Part shown: piece by piece, positions 7,271 to 15,011 of the stretch | Position numbering within the stretch: position 1 is the stretch's first letter | How the letters are laid out: the number at the start of each line of letters is the position of its first letter | Assembly (NCBI GenBank): GCA_964392965.1 | Contig: CAYMSA010000033.1 | Location: forward strand, 1 to 18,105 | Direction of reading: 5' to 3' | Source of the DNA: CAYMSA01 sp964392965 | GTDB taxonomy: Bacteria > Actinomycetota > Coriobacteriia > Anaerosomatales > Anaerosomataceae | DNA: 18,105 bases | Translations under genes and position numbers: made by a program | Notes under the pieces: generated by a model | Seen by the model: the letters and a program-made list of their open reading frames with translations, nothing else | The model's database searches: none | What the model was told of the DNA's origin: nothing

Positions 7271-8767
7271 ATGAATCCCACAACCACGCTCCGAGCGGTA
7301 GGTCTCGGAGTGGCGGCCCTCGCGCTCGCCTGCTCCGTGGCCATACCCGCCACGGCCAAGCCCGCGCCCGCCACCCAGGACGGACCGAAGAACATCATCG
7401 TGATGATCGGTGACGGCATGGGCTACACCCATGTCGACCTCGCCTCGCTGTACCTCTCCGGCCGCGCCGCCAACGAGATTGCCGTCGACGCCGAGACCGG
7501 CGAGATCGACGACGTCGCGGGCAAGGGCGCCCTCGCCTTCGAGTCGTTCCCTGTCCGGGTGGGCATGTCGACCTGGTCGCTCGGCCAGCAGGTTGACGGC
7601 GACGAAGGGGGCTACGACCCGCTCGCCGCGTGGGCGAACTTCGACTACTTCAGTCTCGGGGACACCGACGGCGACGGAGTGGCGGACCAGGACCCATCGA
7701 CGGACTCGGCCGCCGCGGCGACCGCCATGGCGTCCGGCGTGAAGACCTACGACGCCGCCATCGGCGTCGACAATGACGGCGTGGACGTCGAGCTCGTCAC
7801 CGAGCGTGCGATCGACCTCGGCAAGGCGGCCGGGGTCGTCTCATCCGTCGAGTACTCCCACGCGACGCCCGCTGGGTACTCCGCCCACGAGGCCAGCCGC
7901 AACAACTACCTCGAGATCGCCAACGACCAGGTCAACTCGGAGCTCAGCGTGGTGATGGGCGCTGGGCACCCGTGCTACGACGACGACGCCGAATCGAAGG
8001 CGTGCAACTACAAGTACATCTCAGAGGATGACTACGAGACGCTGAAGGACGGCGAGAGCTGGACCCTGGTGGAGTCGACAGACGAATTCTCGGCCCTCAC
8101 CACCGGGGAGACGCCAGACCGTGTGTTCGGTATCGCCCGGGTCGCCACGACCCTGCAGCAGAACCGCTCAGGTGACAGGGCGTCGGTGGCGCCCTTCGTC
8201 GACGAGTTCAACGACGTGCCGTCGCTGGCCACCATGACGCTGGGCGCGCTGAACGTCCTCGACAACGACGAGGACGGGCTGTTCCTCATGGTCGAGGGCG
8301 GGGCGATCGACTGGGCCGGCCACGCCAACCAGACGGGCCGCGACATCGAGGAGACCCTCGCGTTCGACGAGGCCGTCTACGCGGCGATCGACTGGGTGGA
8401 GGCGAACTCGTCCTGGCAGGACACGCTCCTCATCGTGACGGCGGACCACGAGACCGGATACCTCTACGGCGCCGGCTCCGGAGCGGACCTGACGGCGGGC
8501 GACCCCGACTGGATGCCCATGAGCTCCTACACGGATGCACAGTGGAATTCCGGTGACCACACCAACCAGCTCGTCCCGCTCTATGCCGTTGGTGCGGGAG
8601 CGAAGGAGCTGCGGGACGCGGCGACCATGACGGACCCGGTGCGCGGTGTGTACCTCGACAACACCGTACTCGGCACGCTCGTGCTGGAGCAGTTCTGGAA
8701 CCCGGAGTTCGCCGGTCCGGGCGCCTCCGAGTACGCCAACGGCGCCAAGAACGGCAAGAACAAGTAG
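7271..8767 (+). CDS. Secreted alkaline phosphatase (PhoA family)
   Basis: 498 residues. It starts at ATG 7271 with a strong Shine-Dalgarno AAGGAGG at 7256-7262. Residues 1-29 form a Sec signal peptide ending in an A-T-A cleavage site, so the enzyme is exported. It hydrolyses phosphate monoesters outside the membrane. The active site is complete: metal ligand D48 in NIIVMIGDGMG, nucleophile S146 in TDSAAAATAMASGVKTY, E342 in VEGGAIDWAGH with metal ligands D347 and H351, the pair D392/H393 in TADHETG, and H430 in GDHTNQLVPLYA. These correspond to the PF00245 fold, and the length is normal. A strong terminator follows at 8786-8816, so it is probably monocistronic. With the next gene it makes a phosphate-acquisition pair. 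The lysine-rich C-terminus (AKNGKNK) is unusual but minor. Confidence 0.95.
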   Translation: MNPTTTLRAVGLGVAALALACSVAIPATAKPAPATQDGPKNIIVMIGDGMGYTHVDLASLYLSGRAANEIAVDAETGEIDDVAGKGALAFESFPVRVGMSTWSLGQQVDGDEGGYDPLAAWANFDYFSLGDTDGDGVADQDPSTDSAAAATAMASGVKTYDAAIGVDNDGVDVELVTERAIDLGKAAGVVSSVEYSHATPAGYSAHEASRNNYLEIANDQVNSELSVVMGAGHPCYDDDAESKACNYKYISEDDYETLKDGESWTLVESTDEFSALTTGETPDRVFGIARVATTLQQNRSGDRASVAPFVDEFNDVPSLATMTLGALNVLDNDEDGLFLMVEGGAIDWAGHANQTGRDIEETLAFDEAVYAAIDWVEANSSWQDTLLIVTADHETGYLYGAGSGADLTAGDPDWMPMSSYTDAQWNSGDHTNQLVPLYAVGAGAKELRDAATMTDPVRGVYLDNTVLGTLVLEQFWNPEFAGPGASEYANGAKNGKNK

Positions 8768-8785
8768 AGCCAACGCAGGGGGCAA

Positions 8786-8816
8786 GGCGCCCGGCCGGTG
8801 ATCCCGGCCGGGCGCC
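8786..8816 (+). terminator. Strong stem-loop terminator after alkaline phosphatase
   Basis: A perfect 13-bp stem, GGCGCCCGGCCGG (8786-8798) with CCGGCCGGGCGCC (8804-8816), encloses a 5-base loop 18 bases after the phosphatase stop. The following U-run is weak, as is common in high-GC actinobacteria. It separates the phosphatase transcript from the PHO-box promoter of the next gene. Confidence 0.85.
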
Positions 8817-8837
8817 GTCCTCTCGTCTGCCGGGCGC

Positions 8838-8881
8838 GTTCATCCGTGGTTCATGTCACACGCACCGGCTGTTCACTCGGC
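8838..8881 (+). promoter_or_regulatory. PHO box (PhoP-binding direct repeats)
   Basis: Units begin exactly 11 bases apart: GTTCATCCGTG at 8838, GTTCATGTCAC at 8849, a degenerate ACGCACCGGCT at 8860 and GTTCACTCGGC at 8871. Known actinobacterial PHO boxes, as in Streptomyces, are tandem 11-nt direct repeats with a GTTCAcc core. The array ends 41 bases before the ATG of the phytase-like gene, the usual place for PhoP activation. The period and core match are seen directly; PhoP binding is inferred. Confidence 0.8.
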
Positions 8882-8922
8882 TGGGCAACGCTCGGATCGA
8901 ATCCCACAACGGAAGGACCATC

Positions 8923-11307
8923 ATGCGTGTGACACGAACGCTCGCGGCCTCGGTCGTGACGTCGCTCGGGGGCGTCTCGCTCGCCGTCGGCGCTGCCGCC
9001 GTCGGCATCCCGGGTGCGGACCCCGGCGACGCCGTTTACGACCGGCTCGCGACCTACCCGGTGTACCTGAACCTTCCGGATGATATGGACCCCGCGTTGG
9101 AGACGGTCGCGGAGATCTCCGCGGTCTCGCCGGACGGGAACACGATCGCCTACACCGACGCGGCCCAGGGCGCGGTCGGCTTCCTCGACATCACCGATCC
9201 GGCCAACCCGGTGGGCCTCGGCACCCTGCCCGTCTCTGACCTCGGGGACGGTAGCCCCACCTCGATCGCGATCGCGGGGAACAAACTGCTTGTTGTCGTG
9301 GACACCTCCGACGGGAGCTTCACCGCGCCCTCCGGTGCACTGTTCGTGGTGGACCTTCACTCGCACGCCGTGTTGAAGGAGATCGACCTGGGCGGCCAGC
9401 CGGACTCGATCGACATCTCGAAGGACGGCAAGCTCGCTGCCATCGCGATCGAGAACCAGCGTGACGAGGACCTTGGTGACGGCAGCCTTCCGCAGCTGCC
9501 CAGCGGGTTCGTGCAGATCGTCCGCATCCAGGGCAACGTCAACTCGTGGACGGCCACACCGATCCACCTCACGGCCAAGGACGGCTCGCCGCTGCCGATT
9601 CTGGCGAATGCCGGCATCTACGAGCCAAGAGACCTCGAGCCTGAGTACGTGGCCTTCAAGGATGAACCCCGCGGCAACGAACGCGGTCTCCTGGCGGTGA
9701 GCCTGCAGGAGAACAACGGCATCGTGCTGATCAACGCGGTGACCGGCACGGTGGTCAGCGCGTTCTCCACTGGGTCCGCCACCGTGGGCGGTGTGGACGT
9801 GGTGGAGGAGGACACCACCGACCAGTCCGGCACCATCACCGACGTCCCCCGCGAACCCGACTCGATCGGCTGGATCGGCGACCACATCGCCACCGCCAAC
9901 GAGGGCGACCTGTTCGGCGGGAGCCGCGGTTGGACCATCTTCGACGCCGCCACCGGTGAGGTTGTCTGGGATGCCGGCAACACCTTCGCAGAGGAGATCG
10001 TGCGGGTGGGGCTGCACAACGAGGGCCGCAGCGAGAACAAGGGCGCCGAGCCCGAGGGCCTTGCCGTGACCGAGATCGACGGCGTGCCGGTGGTCCTGGT
10101 CGGGTCGGAGAGGTCCAACGCGGTGCTTGCCTACGACGTCTCCGACGTCACCAGCCCCGTGCTGCTGCAAGTGCTGCCCACCACCAACGGCCCCGAGGGC
10201 ATTCTGCCGGTGCCGTCCCGCGACCTGCTCGTCATTTCCTCCGAGACGGACGACGCTGGGGCGCGGGTTCGCGCCTCCGTCTCCCTGTACGGGACCGGCG
10301 AGTGGCTCGGGAAGGGCTGGTCCCCGGCGTTCCCGCAACTCGTCTCCGCCGACGCCGAGAATCTCGCGGCCGAGGACGATACCTCGCCCATCGGGTGGGG
10401 TGCGCTGGGCGCACTCGCCGCGGACCCAGACGTGGCCACACGGCTGTACACGGCCACTGACGCGGCCTTCTCGCCCACCCGCATCCTGACCATCGACACC
10501 TCCACCGCGCCCGCTGTGATCGACGGCGAGATCACCGTGACCGAGAACAGTGTGCCGATCGGCCTGGACGTCGAGGGCATCGCTGTCCGGGCGGAAGGTG
10601 GGTTCTGGCTCGGGGTCGAGGGCAACGGCGGGGCCCGGATCAACGAGATCGTGAGTGTCGACGCCGACGGCGCCGTCATCAAGCGCATCCCCCTGGGCAC
10701 GGAGCTGGAGGACACGATCGGGTCCAACGGCATCGAGGGCGTCACAGCGACGTTGGAGGACGACGGCGTCGAGTACGTCACCGTGGCGATCCAGCGGGTC
10801 AGCAAGGACGTGCCGGACTACACCTTCATCGGCCAGTACAACACGGTCACCGAGGCGTGGACGTGGTCGAAGTATCTGCTGGAAGATGCCAGTCCGAACT
10901 CGGGCACCGTGTCCGGTGACTGGGTGGGGCTGTCCGAGATCGTCGCGATCGATGAGGACTCCTTCGCGGTCATCGAGCGGGACAAGCTGAACGGTCCCGA
11001 CGCCGTCCTGAAGGCGGTGTACGCCTTCGACCTTCCCGCGGGCTCGGGCTACGCCACGCTGGCGGGCGCCGCCGCAGGCGATGCCGTCGACAAGCGCCTG
11101 GTGCTCGACGTCATTCCCCTCCTCCAAGCCACCAACGGCTGGGTGCAGGAGAAGCTCGAGGGCCTCACGATCGCCACCGATGGCACCGTGTACGCCATCA
11201 CCGACAATGACGGCGTCGACGACGCCACGGGCGAGACCGTGTTCCTCACACTGCGTTCCGCGGACGACCTGTTTCGGGGACTGGCTCGAGTGATACCCAC
11301 ACTCTGA
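8923..11307 (+). CDS. Secreted phytase-like esterase with N-terminal choice-of-anchor I-type beta-propeller domain
   Basis: 794 residues from ATG 8923, with GGAAGGA 5 bases upstream. Residues 1 to about 27 form a Sec signal peptide. Residues about 45-470 are propeller-like repeats (ISAVSPDGNTIAYTD, GQPDSIDISKDGKLAAIAIEN, EPEGLAVTEIDGVPVVLVG, NGPEGILPVPSRDLLVIS), typical of choice-of-anchor I domains. Residues about 480-790 match the 'esterase-like activity of phytase' family (GLDVEGIAVRAEGGFWLGVEGNG, NGIEGVTATLEDDGVEYVTVAIQ, KLEGLTIATDGTVYAITDNDGV), with acidic loops that probably bind calcium. The likely role is release of phosphate from organic phosphoesters outside the cell. The PHO box at 8838-8881 and the alkaline phosphatase next door support this. 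No cell-wall sorting signal is seen. A strong hairpin follows. The exact substrate is unknown. Confidence 0.88.
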   Translation: MRVTRTLAASVVTSLGGVSLAVGAAAVGIPGADPGDAVYDRLATYPVYLNLPDDMDPALETVAEISAVSPDGNTIAYTDAAQGAVGFLDITDPANPVGLGTLPVSDLGDGSPTSIAIAGNKLLVVVDTSDGSFTAPSGALFVVDLHSHAVLKEIDLGGQPDSIDISKDGKLAAIAIENQRDEDLGDGSLPQLPSGFVQIVRIQGNVNSWTATPIHLTAKDGSPLPILANAGIYEPRDLEPEYVAFKDEPRGNERGLLAVSLQENNGIVLINAVTGTVVSAFSTGSATVGGVDVVEEDTTDQSGTITDVPREPDSIGWIGDHIATANEGDLFGGSRGWTIFDAATGEVVWDAGNTFAEEIVRVGLHNEGRSENKGAEPEGLAVTEIDGVPVVLVGSERSNAVLAYDVSDVTSPVLLQVLPTTNGPEGILPVPSRDLLVISSETDDAGARVRASVSLYGTGEWLGKGWSPAFPQLVSADAENLAAEDDTSPIGWGALGALAADPDVATRLYTATDAAFSPTRILTIDTSTAPAVIDGEITVTENSVPIGLDVEGIAVRAEGGFWLGVEGNGGARINEIVSVDADGAVIKRIPLGTELEDTIGSNGIEGVTATLEDDGVEYVTVAIQRVSKDVPDYTFIGQYNTVTEAWTWSKYLLEDASPNSGTVSGDWVGLSEIVAIDEDSFAVIERDKLNGPDAVLKAVYAFDLPAGSGYATLAGAAAGDAVDKRLVLDVIPLLQATNGWVQEKLEGLTIATDGTVYAITDNDGVDDATGETVFLTLRSADDLFRGLARVIPTL

Positions 11308-11314
11308 GCTTCGG

Positions 11315-11354
11315 GGCCAGGGGCGGCGATCCACCACGATCGCCGCCCCTGGCC
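11315..11354. terminator. Strong bidirectional terminator
   Basis: A perfect 17-bp stem (11315-11331 with 11338-11354) and a 6-base loop lie 8 bases after the phytase-like gene and between it and the convergent TetR gene. The stem is very stable (GGCCAGGGGCGGCGATC arm) and would work in both orientations, though neither side has a long U-run. Confidence 0.85.
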
Positions 11355-11446
11355 GCATGGCCGGCACGCTGGCGCCTCGTTTGCGTGGGGCCGATCAGCT
11401 GCCTCGAAGAGGGTCGCCCCCGGAACTGCTGCGTTGTTGGCGCGCG

Positions 11447-12037
11447 TCAGGTGTGGGTGAAACCGGCCAACACCACGTCGACGACCCGGGTGACGAAGCC
11501 GCGGGTGACCGTGGTGCTGGTCATCCACCGGCGGTAGAGGATGGGGCCGGCGAGCAGGTCCAGGACATCGGCGGGCTTCGTGCCGGGCGGGAGTTCCCCG
11601 CGGGAGATGCCGCGGCGGATCACAGCCAAGGTCACCCCGTGGCGGGTGGTGGCCTCGGCCCGGTGGAGGGCCGCGAAGGCGGGATCGCGGGCGGCGGCGT
11701 CGATGAGCGCGGTCATCAGGGGGGCCGCCGGCCCGGACTGGGTGGCCTGTGCCAGCCCGCACAGCAGGACGATCAGGTCGCCGCGCAGGGTGCCGGTGTC
11801 CGGGTCCGGGGGCTCGTGCAGGGTGGAGGCGATCGCGTCGAGGGCAAGGCGGTGCTGGTCGGGCCAGTACCGGAGGATCGTGATCTTCGCGACGCCCGAC
11901 CGGTCACACACCGCGTCGATGGTGGTGGCGGGGATCCCCCGTTCGGCGATCAACTCCAGGGCGGCCGCGGTGACCTTGGCCTTGGTGCGAGTAACCCGGG
12001 GGTCCACCCGCGGGAGGACGGGACGATTCGGGCTCAC
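11447..12037 (-). CDS. TetR/AcrR-family transcriptional regulator
   Basis: 196 residues. It starts at GTG 12037 with AGGAGG four bases upstream. The DNA-binding domain is residues about 16-65: TKAKVTAAALELIAERG, ATTIDAVCDRSG, and VAKITILRYWPDQHRLALDAI, the helix-turn-helix with the usual TetR 'W-P' ending. The C-terminal ligand and dimer domain (about 80-196, including GDLIVLLCGLAQATQ and ADVLDLLAGPILYRRWMTS) matches TetR regulators with a TetR_C_11-like C-terminus. It is divergent from the MarR gene across 210 bases and convergent with the phytase-like gene. A longer in-frame extension to 12676 is open, but it is the reverse of the MarR gene and has no domain. The ligand is unknown; the target may be itself or the divergent operon. 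Confidence 0.9.
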   Translation of the reverse strand: MSPNRPVLPRVDPRVTRTKAKVTAAALELIAERGIPATTIDAVCDRSGVAKITILRYWPDQHRLALDAIASTLHEPPDPDTGTLRGDLIVLLCGLAQATQSGPAAPLMTALIDAAARDPAFAALHRAEATTRHGVTLAVIRRGISRGELPPGTKPADVLDLLAGPILYRRWMTSTTVTRGFVTRVVDVVLAGFTHT

Positions 12038-12193
12038 GAGGCCTCCTGGACGCGTAGGACTCCCAGAGGTGGAGGAGATGGTGACTCTACCCGAGGGCGG
12101 CCCGGGCGGGCGGGCGATCACGCCAGTGGTCGCGGGCGACCGTGGGCTGCCCCGCCGATCAACGCCCAGCCTCGAGTCCAGCTGGCACCCGGG

Positions 12194-12222
12194 TTGCAGC
12201 CACTCGGGAACTACTGTTAAGT
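12194..12222 (+). promoter_or_regulatory. Candidate promoter of the MarR operon
   Basis: TTGCAG (12194-12199) and TTAAGT (12217-12222) are separated by 17 bases and lie 26 bases before the MarR ATG. Each matches the sigma-70-type consensus only moderately. The -10 lies inside the palindrome at 12211-12230, which is what an autorepressed MarR promoter would look like. Confidence 0.35.
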
Positions 12223-12230
12223 AGTTAACA
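12211..12230. promoter_or_regulatory. Overlapping palindromes, candidate MarR operator
   Basis: TGTTAA-gtag-TTAACA (12215-12230) is a perfect 16-bp inverted repeat. A second one, CTACT-gtta-AGTAG (12211-12224), overlaps it. This AT-rich patch stands out in otherwise GC-rich DNA and sits 18 bases before the MarR start, over the likely -10. MarR proteins usually bind such 16-20 bp palindromes and repress their own operon. Binding by the divergent TetR protein is the alternative. Confidence 0.6.
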
Positions 12231-12247
12231 TTGGGAACGATGATGCC

Positions 12248-12697
12248 ATGGACCCGATCTCGAAGAGCCTTGCGTTCAAGCTGCACCAGGCCACGGTGCT
12301 GGTGGACAGGGCCGCTGACCGGTACCTGCACGCCCATCACGGCATCAGCTACTCGCTCCTCGTCGTGTTGCTGATGGTGGGGGTGCTGGACAAACCGAGC
12401 CAGCGCGTGATTGCCGACAACCTTGGTGTCTCGCGCGCCTCGATCACCCAGCGGGTAGCGGTGCTCACCGCGCGCGGTCTGGTGCGGGTCACCCCGAGCG
12501 GGCAGGACGCCCGGGCGATGGAGGTGTCCCTGACCGCGCAGGGCGGTGCCCTGCTCGCAGTGGCGTGGCAGGGGCTGGAGGCGTACGAGGACGGGATCGA
12601 CCGCGGCGTCGACGTCGTCACGTTGGAACGCGAGCTGGACACGTTGATCGGGAACGCCCGGGCACACCTCGCCCACACTCGAGAGGGAAATGGCTGA
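12248..12697 (+). CDS. MarR-family transcriptional regulator
   Basis: 149 residues from ATG 12248. The winged helix-turn-helix spans about residues 30-100: YSLLVVLLMVGVLDKPSQRVIADNLGVSRASITQRVAVLTARGLVRVTPSGQDARAMEVSLTAQG. This includes the recognition helix (SRASITQRVAVL) and the wing (TPSGQDARAMEVSLT), a standard MarR layout, with N- and C-terminal helices for dimerisation. It is normal MarR length. Its TGA overlaps the ATG of the next gene (TGATG at 12695-12699), so the membrane protein is translationally coupled. A palindrome over its probable promoter indicates autoregulation. It probably controls the membrane protein and CPBP protease genes downstream. The inducer is unknown. Confidence 0.92.
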   Translation: MDPISKSLAFKLHQATVLVDRAADRYLHAHHGISYSLLVVLLMVGVLDKPSQRVIADNLGVSRASITQRVAVLTARGLVRVTPSGQDARAMEVSLTAQGGALLAVAWQGLEAYEDGIDRGVDVVTLERELDTLIGNARAHLAHTREGNG

Positions 12698-13179
12698 TGG
12701 TCACGACAGGCAGGCGCATGACGGACAGGCGGATGACCAGAACTTGGCGGACGAGCCCGGGACGGACCGCACGGCGCACGGCCGCAGTGGGGGCCGGGTT
12801 GAGCGGCACGATTGCGCTGTTCCAGCTCGCGCTCGCACTGGGGGTGCCATGGGGGAAGGCAGCCTACGGCGGTGCCGCCGCCGAACTCCCGCGCGAGCTC
12901 CGGGTCTCCAGCGCGGTCGCCGTGGTCATCTGGCCCCTGATCGGTCTCGTCATCCTACGGCGGGCCGGACATCGCGTCTGGGCTCCACTTCCCGACGCCG
13001 CCCTTCCTGGAGCAACCTGGGCGATCGTCGCCCTGAGCGGGGTCGCCGTGGTGCTCAACACCATCACACGGAGCTGGCTCGAGCGGATTCTCTGGCTCCC
13101 AGTCGCCGTCGTCCTCTTCCTCAGCACCGTGGTCGTCGCCAGCGGGACCCGACCATCGCCCGAAGGAGAGTCCGCATGA
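12697..13179 (+). CDS. Small four-helix membrane protein, function unknown
   Basis: 160 residues from ATG 12697, with GAGAGGGA 8 bases upstream; ATGs at 12718 and 12733 are in-frame alternatives. After a basic N-terminus (about 28 residues, rich in R and T) there are four predicted membrane segments at about 31-50, 71-88, 106-122 and 130-148. The N-terminal positive charge suggests it stays in the cytoplasm. No catalytic motif is seen. It lies in an operon with overlapping stops and starts on both sides (MarR before, CPBP protease after). This order suggests a small regulated membrane system, perhaps stress or immunity related, but I cannot assign a function. Confidence 0.75.
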   Translation: MVTTGRRMTDRRMTRTWRTSPGRTARRTAAVGAGLSGTIALFQLALALGVPWGKAAYGGAAAELPRELRVSSAVAVVIWPLIGLVILRRAGHRVWAPLPDAALPGATWAIVALSGVAVVLNTITRSWLERILWLPVAVVLFLSTVVVASGTRPSPEGESA

Positions 13180-13669
13180 CCACACCACCCGGCCTGCAGC
13201 TCCGAACCGCTCCATCCACCCCCACCCTGACGCGGAGCCTGATCGGAGTGGCGCTGGCCGTGCTCGGTACGGCGGCGCTGCTCACGCGACCGCCGTGTGT
13301 TCCTGTTCCTCGGGTACTGCTCCCAGTTGGGCGGGGTGGGGTGGTCCTCCTGGTTGCTCGCACTGGCCGTCGCGATTCCGCTGTCGCTGACCAACGCCCT
13401 GACCGAGGAGCTCATCACCCGGCGGGCGATCGTGGAGTCGATGCGCGGCCTGTAGGCCCCCAACGCGCTATGGGTGTCAGCTCTCGTGTTCGGCTCGGTG
13501 CACTGGTTCGGCATCCCCGGCGGGCCGGTCGGGGCGCTGATGGCCGGCTTTCTCGGCTGGCTGCTTCTCCCGTTCGATCCAGGACACCCGTGGCATCGGC
13601 TGGGCCTGGATCATCCACCTCTGCCAGGACATCCTGATCTTCACCACCTCACTGTCACTGTTCATCTGA
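13176..13669 (+). pseudogene. CPBP-family intramembrane protease gene, broken by two frameshifts and a stop
   Basis: The gene starts at ATG 13176 (AAGGAGAG just upstream), overlapping the previous stop (ATGA). The product begins MTTPPGLQLRTAPSTPTLTR, then LIGVALAVLGTAALLTR, a membrane segment. Near 13285-13295 the frame must change to read RRVFLFLGYCSQLGG and then TNALTEELITRRAIVESMRGL, which holds the CPBP EExxxR motif. An in-frame TAG at 13453-13455 interrupts it. The same frame continues with SALVFGSVHWFGIPGGP (the His-containing motif). Near 13565-13574 a second shift leads to the natural C-terminus SIQDTRGIGWAWIIHLCQD and TGA at 13667-13669. CPBP proteins are membrane glutamic-type peptidases. 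Three disruptions in about 490 bases imply decay, or sequencing error if the read quality is poor. Intact, it would be about 164 residues. Confidence 0.8.
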
Positions 13670-13740
13670 CAACGGGGATCGATCGTGTGACGAATGTTCC
13701 CTGCACCTCGGCAGTGGGGCGTTCCCGGCATAGTGGTGCC

Positions 13741-14976
13741 ATGCAGCGTGGGCGGAGGGTCGTGATCGCCACCATCGGCGTCCTGGTCGCTGCTCTGGTC
13801 GCGGGGACGTGGTGGGCGTTGCCACGGCCCCGGTTCGCGCCCCCGACGGGACCACACGCGATCGGGACCACCACGTTGACCTGGACTGACGTGACCCGGC
13901 CGGAGATCACCAGCTCGGACATCTCGCGCCGCCGCACACTTATGGCGCAGGTCTGGTACCCGGCCTCCCCGACGGCGTCCGGACCGCGGGCACGGTACCT
14001 CACCGACCCCGCTTTCGCGGACGCTGCTGCGCTCCAGTTCGGGGTGCCCGGCTGGCTGTTGACGGGGGTGCGCACCGCGAAGTCGCCCGCCCTCGAGGGT
14101 GCCACTCCCGCTGTGGGACGCCACCCGGTGATCATCGCGTGCACGGGGTTGGCGGGCTCCCGCGCGCTGAGCACGTTCCAGGCGTTGGAGCTCGCCTCGC
14201 ACGGCTACGTCGTTGTGGCCCTGGACCAGCCGGGCGCCTCCGCCGCCGTCACCCTCCCCGACGGGCACGTCGCCCGGGTGATTGGCCTCAAGCCCACCTT
14301 CGACCCGCTGCTCTACCAGGGCATCGCACCCCGGACCCTGCCACCCGAGGTTCGCGGTCACGTGCTTCCCACCGGGATCGCCACCTACCTGGCTGCTGAC
14401 GTCACCTCGGCACTGGACCACCTCAGCACGCTCGAGGACCGGGCCACCGGGCTCGGCCGGCACCTGGACCTGAGCCGTGTCGGCGCGACCGGCGTCTCCT
14501 TGGGCGGGTCAACGGTGGCCGAGGCGTCCGCCCGCGACGACCGGATCCGCGCGACGCTCATCCTCGAGGCTCCCCTGACCCGGACCACCACCGAGCCGGG
14601 GTTGAAGGCTCCGGTCATGGTCATCACCCGCAGTGCGGAGGCGATGCGTCGGGAGCGTGACGCCGTCGGCGGCTGGACCGACTACGAGATCGAGGTGCAC
14701 CAAGACACCCAGCGCGCCGTCGTCGAGGACGCGCCCGGTCAGGCCTGGTTCGTCCGCATCGACGCGCTCTCCCACCTCGACTTCACGGACGTGCCCGCCT
14801 GGACGCCCGCGCTCCGGCTGGCGGGCTGGTCCGGACCTCTCGACGCCCGCCGGGGCCACGAGATCATCAACGGCCTGGAGCTGGCCTTCTTCGACCACAC
14901 CCTGCGCGAGTCCCCCACCACCCCCGACACCGCGGCCACCGACTGGCCGGAAGCGATCATCGAACCACGCCACTGA
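13741..14976 (+). CDS. Alpha/beta hydrolase, PAF-acetylhydrolase II-like, membrane-anchored or secreted
   Basis: 411 residues from ATG 13741. Residues about 5-28 (VVIATIGVLVAALVAGTWWA) form a signal anchor or signal peptide. The hydrolase domain shows MAQVWYPA (strand before the oxyanion region), HPVIIACTGLAGSRALSTFQ, then SHGYVVVALDQPG, the nucleophile elbow GVSLGG with S253, and SHLDFTD with H345 as catalytic histidine. The DFTD tail after the histidine is typical of PAF-acetylhydrolase-like enzymes, which cleave short or oxidised acyl esters of lipids. The position of the catalytic acid is not clear to me. The frame is open back to 13474, where it contains CPBP remnant sequence, so the upstream ATG-proximal start is preferred. 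No clear Shine-Dalgarno is seen. The gene converges on the CPBP gene at 15012. The substrate is unknown. Confidence 0.8.
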   Translation: MQRGRRVVIATIGVLVAALVAGTWWALPRPRFAPPTGPHAIGTTTLTWTDVTRPEITSSDISRRRTLMAQVWYPASPTASGPRARYLTDPAFADAAALQFGVPGWLLTGVRTAKSPALEGATPAVGRHPVIIACTGLAGSRALSTFQALELASHGYVVVALDQPGASAAVTLPDGHVARVIGLKPTFDPLLYQGIAPRTLPPEVRGHVLPTGIATYLAADVTSALDHLSTLEDRATGLGRHLDLSRVGATGVSLGGSTVAEASARDDRIRATLILEAPLTRTTTEPGLKAPVMVITRSAEAMRRERDAVGGWTDYEIEVHQDTQRAVVEDAPGQAWFVRIDALSHLDFTDVPAWTPALRLAGWSGPLDARRGHEIINGLELAFFDHTLRESPTTPDTAATDWPEAIIEPRH

Positions 14977-14990
14977 TCACGCGTCCGCTG

Positions 14991-15009
14991 CCGGACCGCG
15001 ACGGTTCGG
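14991..15009. terminator. Possible terminator hairpin between convergent genes
   Basis: CCGGACCG (14991-14998) pairs with CGGTTCGG (15002-15009), including one G-U pair, across a 3-base loop. It lies in the 35-base gap between the hydrolase stop and the convergent CPBP stop. No U-tract is present. Confidence 0.35.
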
Positions 15010-15011
15010 AG

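Noticed and set aside
8851..11367. 838-codon open frame on the minus strand across the phytase-like gene
   Set aside because: It is the antisense shadow of a GC-rich gene with a signal peptide and recognised domains; its translation is a low-complexity R/G/V/D-rich sequence without any motif.
12038..12676. N-terminal extension of the TetR frame
   Set aside because: The extension is antisense to MarR; the GTG at 12037 has AGGAGG at a suitable distance and gives a normal TetR length.
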